Shown: piece by piece, positions 22,872-33,603 of the stretch
Layout of the letters: the number at the start of each line of letters is the position of its first letter
Numbering within the stretch: position 1 is the first letter of the stretch
From: Phialocephala subalpina
Taxonomy: Eukaryota; Ascomycota; Leotiomycetes; Helotiales; Mollisiaceae
DNA: 64,000 bases
NCBI GenBank assembly: GCA_900073065.1
Contig: FJOG01000022.1
Location: forward strand, 757,047-821,046
Reading direction: 5' to 3'
Notes under the pieces: generated by a model
What the model was told of the DNA's origin: nothing
The model's input: the letters and a program-made list of their open reading frames with translations, nothing else
Databases searched by the model: none
Program-made: the position numbers and the translations under genes

Positions 22872-24223
22872 GGGAGACGAATAATTGCTTAGTATTGATC
22901 CTACCAATGGAGCTGATGAGGCTCGAGAAGATTGATTGAGGTGTGGAACGTTTGAGAACGCTTGTTGGTATTCCAATCCTTGGTTCTCTAGTCGATGCAT
23001 ATTTCAGGAAAGTGGCCTGTCTTTGGAACCTCCTAGCGTTGTCTAGACTTTGTCAAGGCCTAGGTTGGGCTGTGATGCTACATCCTGTGGATCGTCCTAT
23101 GTTGATCAACGATCATTTTAATCGAGACAAAGGTGTCGTAAAAGTCCGGGCTAGGCTAGCAGATTGAGAGTGCTGCAAATGGCATTGCAGTGTCGTGGCT
23201 GCCCTGTTGCGAGTCCTGCCTTGTTTGATTTTCTGTCCATGTTTGTGTTCCTGCATTTTCTTCCGTGGGAATCATGTCGAAGCCTCTTGCTTCGAGCTGG
23301 GGACAAAGTTGCTTAAGTTTGTTGGTGTTGATCAAGTGCTCGAAAGAACAGCGAAGCCATTGAAAATCTGGTATATACCAGACTCGCTGATTGCCTCTGA
23401 TCGATACAGATACCTTGAATCTCTTTTGGTTTGTCAGTATACGTAGAGACTGGCATTGAATCTTACCAAGATCCCTTGTTCTCCTCGTTTGCGCTTTCTG
23501 GGAGCCATGGGTCGAGACTGGGCAGCGTTTTCGATCTTTCAGCCTTCAACGGACAGTCGAGACGGCTTGGCTGCGTTGCGCTGTGTCGAGATACCACTCA
23601 TTCCAGAGTCATAATGTGGTCAGTGATCAATTTTCTTTTCGCAAGTGGGTAAAGAATGTCCAGGCTAGACTCGGCGATTGATAATCGTGTATGACCTCAG
23701 CGACGCCAAGTCCGAATCCTGTGGGATGGACGTACGACGCGCAGGGCAACGCAAGCTTTCTCAGCACGCTCAACCAACATTTCGTGTCCACGGCGTCTTT
23801 TCATCATATCTTGTCCAGGAACAAACCTCGACTGCTTGGCCACAAGAACGAGGTATCACGTGCACTGCATTCCGCCTGTTGAGTCGTGCTGACATTTTTA
23901 TCCATCGCTCAACTCATTGGCTACGGCTCCATCACACCAGGCCGCGTCATCTCACAGCAGACAGCGCAAACTATATCCTGAAACACCCTTTCGTACCCAA
24001 TAAGCCAAATGCGAGCCTCGAGTGAACATTGTCACACCGAAGAGTATATGGTTGCTCCAATTGAAGAAGACTTCGCTGTGGTGGCTTAGATCTGGAGACG
24101 CAATGCATGAAGCTGCTGACCGGTTTGGATTAACTTTCCTGATGTGTGTGAGATATATAAAGTTGAGTGTTTCTGGTAATCATAAGTTTCATCTCTGCAT
24201 CGATATCACTCACCAGACTCAAG
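22872..24223. other. intergenic, no gene recognised
   Basis: Short frames only, including a 63-codon plus-strand frame at 23691. The last ~70 bases hold the TATA box listed separately. Confidence 0.45.
24154..24160 (+). promoter_or_regulatory. TATA box of CFEM-like gene
   Basis: A clear TATATAA lies 64 bases before the ATG at 24224, a distance typical for TATA-driven fungal genes. Confidence 0.55.
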
Positions 24224-24980
24224 ATGGAGCTTCAAACAACCTTATTTCTTCTCCTTGCAAGCATTCTCCGGACCGTCCACTCTCAGGGAGGCCCTAGAGG
24301 TGTGGATTGGGGTTGGAACGTAGATTGGGACTTTGCTCCTGAATGCGCTGTAAGTCTTCTTCCCTGCCCCACCTCAGCCTTCCACCCCACTAACACCCTA
24401 GCAGAGATCATGTCTATCATCCGCCTACCCCACCACCTCAACCATCTCATGGGGCGCGCCCTGTTCAACTCCATCCGGCCTCTCAAACTGCGTTAATTCA
24501 GCCTGCACCATAACCGCTACCGCCAGTGCATACTCTTCCCTCACCAGCGTCCAGGCTTCTCTCTGCTCTGTCTACTCCTCTTACTCTTCCTGCACCTCCG
24601 CCTCATCATCTTGTACTTGGCCGTACACTTCTCCCTTCAGTCCTTGGGATCGCCATAATGGTTCCAGACCACAGGGGTGGGTCGGTCCGGGTAGTCAGGG
24701 GTGGTATACGTATACTTGTACGGATGGGAGAAGTTCGGGATGGAGTACGGCGACTTTGACGGTGACCAGCACGAGTACAGGGACGGCGGGGACGAGTGTG
24801 TTGACGAATGTGATTAAAGAGACGGCTACGCTTGTTGCGGCTGCTGCTGCTGCCAGCGGAACGACTTCTGGTGCCAGCTCGACGGCTACCGGATCAAGTG
24901 GGACTAAGAATGGCGAGGTGCATGTGCTGGGAATGGGAGTTGTGCTTGCAGTCGGTGTTGGGGCAATGGCTATGCTTTGA
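24224..24980 (+). CDS. CFEM-like GPI-anchored surface protein
   Basis: This is a predicted secreted, cell-wall or membrane-anchored protein. Exons are 24224-24349 and 24405-24980 (24402 is an alternative acceptor), giving about 233 residues. The signal peptide is MELQTTLFLLLASILRTVHS, then a tryptophan-rich segment. Next comes a cysteine-rich region with eight Cys spaced like a relaxed CFEM domain: APECA, SCLSSAYP, APCS, NCVNSACT, ASLCS and two later SC pairs. The Cys-X-Cys-Asp core of classical CFEM is not seen. A Ser/Thr/Ala-rich stalk follows, with a hydrophobic tail VLGMGVVLAVGVGAMAML that fits a GPI-anchor signal. Classical members bind haem or act in host interaction; that role is not shown here. 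Confidence 0.75.
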
Positions 24981-25355
24981 TTTTAGTCTTGAGTTTGAGG
25001 ACGACTCGTAATGTCGTGCGAGCTTTGGTGCAGGTGTTTTGAGGTCGCTGCAAGGGGAGAAGGTCATTTCTGGGATTTTAATTTGTCACGACCAGCAGAG
25101 TTGAGAAGTCTCGAAGTAATTCGGAGTAGTCGTGCATGGACGGTGTTTTCGAGCAATATCCAAGCATTCTTTCCTGTGTTTAATAATGAAGCATGATTGG
25201 CGCCAGAGCAATGGTGTGGATGAAGCAAATCAAAGACCAATACCACTTGACAGACATTTCACTGGGTGAAGCATTTATTGTAGCTTGCAGGGCGTTTGGG
25301 ATTCCGGTATTGAGAGACGTTCCGTTCTCAACGCAATGATCGATGTATATTGTGT
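24981..25355. other. intergenic, includes decayed 2EXR tail
   Basis: This contains the 3' side of the CFEM-like gene and, on the minus strand, sequence downstream of the truncated 2EXR copy. No gene recognised. Confidence 0.4.
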
Positions 25356-25757
25356 TCAAACAAGCTCGAAGGATTTCCGGCAGACGAATGTAATCTCCGG
25401 CGCTTTGGTGTTCGATATATACCGAACAAGATGGGCGTCCTCGTAGGCATTCTGTTTCCATATAGGCGCCTTGATATCTTTTCGCAGAACGTCGCGACAT
25501 TGGTCATCGTACGTATATTTAGGGATCATGGTGGCTGATCGTAATTGCAGGTCGGTGGGGTGGTCGAGATTGTAACCTGAGTAGCTGCTGGGCCAGAGCT
25601 GACGATTTTCCTTCTCCCATTCTCCAATCGTTTTCTTCAGCCTCTTTTGCTTGATCTCCACGATCCTAGGCCCTGGAAGAGCGGCCTCCCATATTTGCAA
25701 CCGTATCTCTTTCACGAGGTTCGGGAAGCAGGTGAATGCTAAGTCGGTGGCAGGCAT
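25356..25757 (-). pseudogene. truncated 2EXR copy
   Basis: The frame starts MPATDLAFTCFPNLVKEIRL, followed by PGPRIVEIKQKRLKKTIGEW and KAPEITFVCRKSFELV, then stops. Family members continue here with a conserved NFE.DTLYL segment and about 200 more residues. The sequence after the stop (TQYTSIIALR in the same frame) does not restore it. The remaining 133 residues contain the N-terminal signature only. It could still be transcribed as a short protein, but the clean break inside the domain favours decay. Confidence 0.7.
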
Positions 25758-26295
25758 GTCACCGAGTGTCGAGAGGCACTCGGTGAACTGGCAGGTCTAG
25801 GTGCACACAATCGGCGACTTTCAACTGAGGCCAGCGTTTGATGTCTACTTGAACAATAGATGGAATTTGAGGAAGATTTTGTGTATTCGAATGAAGGGAC
25901 GGTGAGGACACGTACTTATGGGGCGGTTGAGTGCATGACCTGTCACATTCCCCGTTGCTTCAGGGAGTTTCTTTTTCCGGACTTTCCTAACCTCGCAGCA
26001 CTCGTAAGGGAAGACTCACTAGCATAGTTTCAGGGACGCGAATGCGGTGCAGAAGATGGAGATAATTGAATGCCGTAACCTTTGGTTCGAGGGCTTGCGA
26101 AAACAGTCTCTCCGATTATAAGGTGGAGCAAGGGCACCATAGCTTATGAAAGTATGAAATATGATGGGATAGTGATAGACTACTCTCCACGTTGCCTGCT
26201 CATAGAAATCTGGGCCTTTCCTCGCTTTCATAGAGCTCTCGCATCTATCCTCATGCCCATCACTAATTCCTCGCGCTTCGTTCGGTCGTAATAGG
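25758..26295. other. intergenic, no gene recognised
   Basis: No features seen. It lies between two minus-strand 2EXR loci. Confidence 0.4.
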
Positions 26296-27419
26296 TCAAC
26301 GTTTTAAGTTGTCCAGCATTGCTGCAGTGATAGCAACCTTCTCCTCAAATTTTGGAATGTCGGGAAAATTGGGTGGTGATCCATACACTCCTTTGAGGCA
26401 TGAGTCCAGTCGGTCCATCTCGAAGCTTTCAAGTATCTTGAAATCCAATGGCACTTCGATATGTGTAAGCCGATCGTCTTGATGAAGAACAGATTCCACG
26501 TCGATAGGTTCGATGAAGGATACTGGTGTGGTGTCGCTCGCGTTAATTTTGTGGTGGCGAAGAACGAAGGTAAATGTCTGTAGATGTTTGAAGTACCCCA
26601 TCACTGATAGTGCCCATAATTCATGCCTGTCCTGCCATTCATCGTCCTCTCGCATCACCAGAGCCACGTGTTCGACATTCTGACAAAGAATCGGAAAGTC
26701 TAGAGGAGATCCAGCCTGTTCGAGTTCATCAATGATACTAAACCAGAAGCTAGTGTCGTCGGGGTAACAAGGAAACGAGTCCCTCTCCAAGTAGAGTGTG
26801 TCGATCTCAAAATTGAACCAAATGCCGCCATGGTCCACAGGCTGGAAGACAAGCGCATAGTGTTCAGACACAACTTGGTAGGCCTCTTGGCAGACGAATG
26901 TGATCTCAGGCGCCAAACAATTTGATGTGTAGGCTGGAAGATGGCCTAGTCTGTAGGTGAGCTCGTCGCTGGGCATCTCCAAACAATGGATCTTGAGATA
27001 GTCGATCACAGGGCTGCGGCATTCTTCCTGATATTCTTTTTCACAGTCCCATCCACGTATGCCTTCGTCTTTGTATTTGAGAGCCGTCTCGTAATTGTTC
27101 GGCCACTGCTGCTGATGCTCATCCTCCCATTCTCCGATCGTCTTCTTCAACATCCTTTGTCTAATATCTACGATTCTTGGGCCTGGCAAAGCAGCCTTCC
27201 ATATCATCAGCCGGATCTCCAGCGGCAGATTGTTGAAGCAGGTGAATAGAGGCTCGGAGGCAGGCTCGGGGACAGGCTCGGAGCCAGACTGGGAACCAGA
27301 CTCAGAACCAGACTCGGAGTCAGAGTCGGAGGCAGGCTTAGTGGTAGGTCCAACGATAGGCTCGGCGGTAGGTTCAGATTCGGCGGGCAGATTAATGGAA
27401 GGTCGGGAGATTCAGCCAT
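26296..27419 (-). CDS. 2EXR domain protein with start-frame conflict
   Basis: The 2EXR frame is open from about 27411 to 26296. It encodes FTCFNNLPLEIRLMIWKAAL, PGPRIVDIRQRMLKKTIGEW, APEITFVCQEAYQVV, FNFEIDTLYLERDSF and NVEHVALVMREDDEW. It ends KVAITAAMLDNLKR, a little shorter than its relatives. Upstream of the domain is an acidic Ser/Glu/Pro tract (DSDSESGSESGSQSGSEP) encoded by short tandem units. The only well-placed ATG, at 27419 (MAESPDLP, resembling MAEPATEP of the copy at 33604), is in a different frame. The domain frame itself is closed by a TGA just upstream at 27412. Either an indel in the tract has broken the gene, translation starts at Met27207 inside the domain, or an unseen intron corrects the frame. 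Confidence 0.65.
27240..27345 (-). repeat. short tandem tract coding Ser/Glu/Gly
   Basis: Imperfect 6- and 12-base units (GAGTCTGGTTCT-like on the minus strand) encode the acidic spacer of the 2EXR gene. Tracts of this kind change length easily. Confidence 0.7.
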
Positions 27420-28286
27420 GACGCTGGCAGATGCGTCGCGCAGAAAAGGGGGTTGGATTGGTCGATTGCTTCAAGTTCAGAGCTCGAGGGGCAGGCTTGA
27501 GAGGCTTCGAGATCGAAAGGTTGCGATCAGTATGCGTCGTTAGCCGGAGGTCGAGTTGATGTGCGGGTAAGGTACTAGTCGTGAGGGTTGGTCGTGAGAT
27601 GGAAGTTGTTGTCTTCAGCAAACGCGTCGAGGCGCAACAAAAGAAAATGGTATCACGTGCCGACAAGCTTCCATCTTCGAGAGGCCAGTTTCGGTAGAGG
27701 ACCTTTGAACGAAAAGAACTGAGGCTTGATTCTTCGCCATCGAAGCCTGAAGGGCACTGGTTCTAGTACTAAGTGTAAGATCTTGATCCAGATCAGCATC
27801 TTCAATATCTGAAGAACAAACCTCGGCAACATCCTCTTCTCATGTTGTTGGGAATAGACCAGTAATTTCTGCTTATCCTCAGTGCAAATTCAAACCATCA
27901 ACATCTAGATACACCTTCGACTATCGCACAATTTATATCTTCAATCTCTCTCAAGAATCAGAATGCGCCTCCTGTTCCCCAGCATTACATACACCAGACC
28001 AAAGCAGAATGAATCGCCAAAACCAAGGAAATACAATAGGAAAGTGGTATCATAATGAGTGGTATCCTCCATGCCATGCCGTTGCAAGAATCCCAACTGA
28101 CAAAAGAAACAAGTAGCAAAGACCGACTGTCCTCCAAGTTCAAACCAAAGTCTTTAACATAATCCGCCAAGCAAGAATCAAAGCGCCAGCAATCCGGTCC
28201 CCAAGAAGCCAGTGTCAAGGAAAGCACTCAAGGAAATATCAACAAAACAACCCCATCTCTCTATACTTCTGTTGCCCTCTTGGGCA
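27420..28286. other. intergenic, no gene recognised
   Basis: Short open frames on the minus strand only. It holds the 3' region of the P450 gene and the upstream region of the 2EXR gene. Confidence 0.4.
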
Positions 28287-30446
28287 TCAGATTTTCAACG
28301 GCCTCGGCGATGAAGGATCAGAAGCCAAACGATCCCTGAGCAAGACGCGGAGATCGGGCTTCTCCCACAGAGTATACCCCTTGGTGTCGCGTTCCCAGTC
28401 GACTTCGTCGCTGTTGAACCATGCGAGGTCGTATTGCCAGAAGAGCTTTGCGAGGACCATGCGCATTTCTAGGTATGCAAGGCTGTGATTGGGTTAACAG
28501 GGGGCCTTGGGGTAAGATTCACAGAACTCACTTTCTTCCAAGACAACCTCTTGGTCCATATGCGAATGGAAGACTGGTTTCAAGTCTATCTCCGTTCTGG
28601 CCTTCAGGCTCGTTCTTCATCCACCGTTCGGGAATGAATTCGCTGGGGTTCCAGAAGTTGAGGGGGTCGCGGAGGACGGACCATTGGTGGACTGATACTC
28701 TTGTCTGTACATCGTCAGTTATTTTCCATGTATGCAAGTGCATGCAGTTTGGCTTACTCCTTCGGGAATCCACTCTCCCTCAATCTCACAACCACCTTTG
28801 GGCACAATCCGACTCAAATGCCCCGCTCCCGCAGGGGGGTAGATCCTCAATCCCTCTTCCATCACCGCATTCAAATACTCGCACTCCATCAACGCTTTAC
28901 TGTTGATCTCATCCAGACTACCAAATCTCGATCGGACTTCATGTTGCAGACGAGCTAAGGCGGCTCTGTTGCGACCGAGGTAGTAGGTCACGCCCGCGAG
29001 GAATGTTGCAGTTGTAACGGCACCTGCCATCATGATCACGTTGAAGTGGGAACCCATTTCGAGCTCTGTTGGGCGAGGTCCTTTGGAGGTGAGGATGTGG
29101 TGGACGAAATCTTTTCTGTCGGTTTGGAGTTTGAGGCGTCTGCAGATTATTTCGTCAGATTTCTTCGTTTCATTCATTCAGGAGAGAAGGACTCACGCTG
29201 TTGTATGCTCAGTAGCATATTCAGCATGACGATACAAAGTCTTCTTCATATGATCCGTCTTGTACCACTCGAGGAAGCTGAAAAGGCCGGGAATGACACA
29301 AACAGCGCGCATAACATCGTTCATGTACGTTGTATTGACAATGACATCAGCCCAATGGTATCGATGTTCTAGAGTGCGTCAGTCGCATTCGTTCCTAGGT
29401 CGTGATGTGGCACAGGCGGGTACTTACCAGGTTGTTCTTCCAGTCGCTTATCCCAAGAATCGCCAAATGACATCTCTCCTGCAAGGTACCACATTAGCAA
29501 TTTTTCTCGAATTGTTTGAGTGTGGGGGGTAACATACCCATAATGTTAAAGGTAACATAATTGAATTGCTGCACGATGTTAAATCCCCGCTTCCCGCCTC
29601 TCGAGGCGAGCTTATTCACATCCGCCAAGGTCTTAAGAAAGTCATCCGTCCTGCGAATAAGGACGTCCTCATTCTCCAGCAGATTCGAATTACTAAACGC
29701 AAAACTCAACATCCGTCGCATGCGTGAGTGTTCCTCGCGATCCGTCTCATTAATGATATTCATCGAATGATCCACTTCCGGCGTAAAGAAGATAGGATCT
29801 TTGACCATTGAAGGCACAGTACGAGTTCCGAAGCCATAGATGACTTTGTTGGCGGCGTACGACGAGAAGCTGAGATGGTTCGGAGCGATGCGAACAATTG
29901 GACCTAGTTCACGGAACTGTCAGAAACGTGCTGAGCAGGGATGATGGCGGCGCTCCTGTCTGTGCGACAGGAAGGTTTGCGAGGGGCGGGCCGTCCCGTG
30001 ATTTAGGGCCCAGGTTTCAATTGGGATGTTTGACATAAAACTTTTGAAGATGCGGAGAAGACGACGTACCCCATTTCTGATGCCATGAGTGATTCCGCCA
30101 TGGACCGCGACCGCTGAGAATCGTGTAGTACCAGAATCCCTTTTTGAAGTCAGTTTTGGGTATGCAGTGCGGTGGGAGGGGACTTGCGTTGGAGATCGGT
30201 GCCAAGAATGGTCCGCGGAACCGTGCGAGGGGATGGAAATACTTCAGATAGACTATTCGTGCGAAGGAAAGACAGAATATCTGTTCAAGTCAGTTTGGTA
30301 GGTCATTTGTAGGTCAATTGACTCCTCACCAATGCTGCAGCGATCAAAAACGGATGATTGGTGAGTGTTTTAGTTCCCGTCAATAGACAAGATCTGGACG
30401 CGGTTGTGGCGGCGTGAAAGCCATTTTGCACGGACGCTGCGAGCAT
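28287..30446 (-). CDS. cytochrome P450 monooxygenase
   Basis: This is a microsomal P450 of 539 residues in nine exons: 30330-30446, 30188-30280, 30070-30139, 29538-29903, 29428-29478, 29197-29368, 28758-29139, 28534-28704 and 28287-28484. The lengths sum to a multiple of three and every join restores family sequence. The N-terminal anchor is HPFLIAAAL joined to IFCLSFARIVYLKYFHPLAR. Core motifs follow: the I-helix AGAVTTATF, the ExxR in EEGLRIYPP, PERW in EFIPERWM, and the haem loop FAYGPRGCLGRN with its axial Cys. The style of DREEHSRMRRMLSFAFS and GPIVRIAPNHLSFSS resembles CYP65/isotrichodermin C-15 hydroxylase-type enzymes, but the substrate is unknown. The second intron is a 48-base GC-AG intron. 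No transporter, synthase or reductase lies nearby, so it is not in an evident biosynthetic cluster. Confidence 0.9.
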
Positions 30447-33400
30447 CGTGAGTGCGGTTTGTGAGGAAAAAGGAAGTATGCTACTAGGACAGGCTGTGCT
30501 TCGATGGGTGGAGCTGCCTCTTAAGTCTGCTCTGGCAATGGCGCCACCGGAAAGAGCTCATTGTAGACAAAATCATCGCTGCACCCCTCACCCATCAGGC
30601 TATTTCGGGGGAGTTCTTCCACTCACTGTGTCCGTTCTATAGCAGGAAACGACTGAGTTTTGTGGAGCGGCCCTAGCGGGAGTGCCATGTCACTGCGCTG
30701 CAGCTTGAGCGGGTTGATTCCTTTTGTGTCCCGATAGTTTGGGATGGGCTTTCAACTGGTGCAGCAGTTTCCATTTCTGGACTGGTGTGAGGTATTGCTG
30801 TCCCATTGAGACCGTAATCGGCACCTTCTCCTGCCTTCCTGCAAGTCTGGGCGGGATTTGAACCTCGAGGCGCTCGGCAGTCCCAGCTTTGGGCGGATTA
30901 AGTACCGATTCAGGGAAGACGTCTGTATTTCCAACATCTAGAGAAACTCTCAATGCGACGCTGATAATGATTGACCAGAGATGGAAGTAGACCCCACTTC
31001 CTCAGCGCCAACGAGCTTATCATAATGAAATATAGGAACACGGGCATGCAATGTCGCCGGGCCGTTTGTATGTTTGGAACTGCCTCCGCCTGGGGCGTTT
31101 CTATATACCGCTTGGTAATAGATGGCGGCCAATGATGCCATACTGTTTTCACCGTCCTGCTGTTTCCATCCTAGTGTTCCGCTTTGATTCTCGACCCCTC
31201 TCGAACTACGAGTTGGATCGGACGCGCCGATGGGACACCGCCATGGTTTTTTAAAAGGCTCTGCGGGATATCGGGGGAGATCACTTGAAGGTATATTCGT
31301 ACATCTGCAGAAACGACGGCTATACATCCAATAGGTAGGTTACACGGGGCAAGCCTAACAAACAAGGTTAGCAGCCGGCACCAGCGGCAAGGGTGGGTGG
31401 AGTGGTATTTTCTCGGGCTCCAGATGTCAGCGCAGGTGCAGGTCGCATGCGCTCGCATATCAATTGGCGTTGCTGAGTGGGTAGTTTATGAAAAGCGGAT
31501 TGTTCTTGCAACGTGTTCATGTCGATGTTCAAAATCAATTTCGCGATTGGAAGCTCCAAGACAAGGATGTCTAAGCGGACCGCGCTACGTAACCACTCCA
31601 GAAGTCATTCGGGCGTCGAAGTGGCCCCGAACTACCACGAAATCTTGTACTACAGCTGCAGGTCGTTATGTGACGACCTTCGCATTAGCTGGGTTCAGTT
31701 GGACCCCATAAGAGGTTGTAAGATTCGGATGTGGACCCTCTTGACCCCAATATTCTCCCCCTAAAATAGCCGAGCTCTTACCGCCTCGGCCTACGGGAAC
31801 AGACAAAGGCAGATACCGTCCAGAGCCGACCCTTGGAAATCATGGGCGACAGTGTACGAAGTTTTCGTAATCCAGCCTCCTGGGACCTCCGGTCAGCTTG
31901 GAGCGGAGATAGAACCTTTTTGCCAGGAAGGTCAAACATTCGTGGAGCCTGCCAGAAAGAAACTCAAAGAAAATTCAAACTTTAAAGAAAAATTTGGGAT
32001 GGGAAGATCAAAATCTTGATCAGCAGGTCCTTGAAATAATCTTGATCAGACCATGTGGGAGAGGTACTTATATACTTCTCTCCACACACACCCGCCACAC
32101 CCAAATCAGCCACAGCTCCCCTCTCAACACTCTCCATCCTTACAACCCTAACGCAGCTTCAAAATCTCACTTACATGAACTATTCTCTAACATCAAATCA
32201 CTTCCTTTTGCCAATTCAAAAGAACCACTTTGTTGCACGTCGAATCCGCGCGCGGCCGCACCCCTGTTCACCCGCACCAAAAGTCCGCAACCGCACCTGC
32301 ATTTTGCCTGAGCTTGCCAGCGCATCCAACCGAGTCGAGTCGTTCATTGTCAGTTCCAACACTCATAAAACCAGATAATGCAAAGAAGCAATGACGTTAT
32401 TGTTGAAAAGCAATCTTCGCTAATCGCGGATGCAGGTTATTCATGCTGTTGGTTTTTCTTTTGGAGAAACTGATGATTGGAGAGGGAAGAGATGGTGATG
32501 TGGTTTTGTTGGTGGCGGTCGTTGTGGAGGGGAGCTGAGATAAGCGAGTTTTACCCCTCGTTCACCCCGCCCCCTTTTCTGGTTTCCTGGGAGAGGGAGG
32601 GTTACATTACCAGGATTCCGCAACAGGTCCAACATGAGATGGCATTTTAGGTCGGAAACATGTTTCTGTTGACCGCTCTTTTGAACAAACTTGAGCAATA
32701 TCTTGATTTGCGCAATCCTCCGACCTCTGGATGATGTGTTGGCATTCTCTCTGTGTAAGTTGACATTACAGGCTACGCCAAACTTCAAGGTCTACTATTG
32801 GCTGACTGTTTAGTGGTCCAATCACAGGTACTTTATATCGTTCGGCATCTCGTCTCGCCTACTCATGCCGTTGTTCACCTATCAAGCGTCCGCCTCTCCC
32901 AAGACCAAGCTCAAGACTCTATAGGTCATAATTTTGATATTTTGTTGCACGTCGCAACAGCCACGAGACATGCTCAGGTTTTTCCAAGAGTGGGTCGTGG
33001 CAGGAATTTCTTGGGTAGGTCTCGTGACCAGTGGCATATTGGCCCACTTCGAAATATAAAGCGAATAACTAACCAGTATTCTTCTTGGAGTCTTTGAGCT
33101 TTGGTTTGGCAGCGTGTTGGGATGAGGTCAAGTGATATTCCAGAGAACTTGACAAAAGGCATTCGATACTCGAAGCCGGGATGTTTCGACAAATTCGCAG
33201 AGAAGTGAATTTAGGAATTCCCTTCATGATCATCAAAGAAGATCAGAAGTCAACCGAGTCGTTAATGTAGATGACAGAGTACCAGAGGGCGTTGGGTTAT
33301 TCAAGGGGAGGTCTGCTTCGGGAATAGCTCAGGGGAAACTCGCTTGTTCCCGAACCACTAAAATATGCGGCCTTGGAGCCTGAACTTCACTTCCAACAAC

Positions 33401-33603
33401 TCCAACACGATGACATCCAACATCACCAACACCACGACCTCTTCAATTACCCACTGCATTGCTACACGATCGACGAGCTTCACAATTGCTTCGCAGATCC
33501 ATCGAACAGTTTTACGCCCTCCTTACACGATCATGAAATCCAACGTCGCGTCCACATTCCTCACCACAACCTCACACTCTGTCGCAGCACATCAACCATA
33601 ACT
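30447..33603. other. 3 kb gene-poor region
   Basis: No convincing gene was found apart from a possible small frame at 32175. Scattered frames of 60-125 codons lack recognisable content. A lone tRNA-like T-loop at about 30851 does not fold into a tRNA. Confidence 0.45.
32175..32378 (+). CDS. possible small ORF, 67 residues
   Basis: The frame MNYSLTSNHF... (67 residues, basic, several Arg-Pro) follows a TATAT motif near 32070 and a CA/CT-rich stretch resembling a fungal leader. There is no domain or homologue I can name. Only its position behind a promoter-like sequence supports it. Confidence 0.2.
   Translation: MNYSLTSNHFLLPIQKNHFVARRIRARPHPCSPAPKVRNRTCILPELASASNRVESFIVSSNTHKTR

Noticed and set aside
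28287..30446. Biosynthetic gene cluster around the P450
   Set aside because: Neighbours are 2EXR loci and empty sequence; no synthase, transferase, transporter or regulator is present.
30841..30915. tRNA-like T-loop (GGTTCAAATCCC on the minus strand)
   Set aside because: The flanking bases do not form a five-pair T stem, and no acceptor stem or anticodon arm pairs at the right distances.
33373..33603. Upstream extension of the 2EXR frame at 33604
   Set aside because: No ATG in the extension and no similarity to other family members. The ATG at 33604 gives the same MAEPATEP-type start as the related copy.
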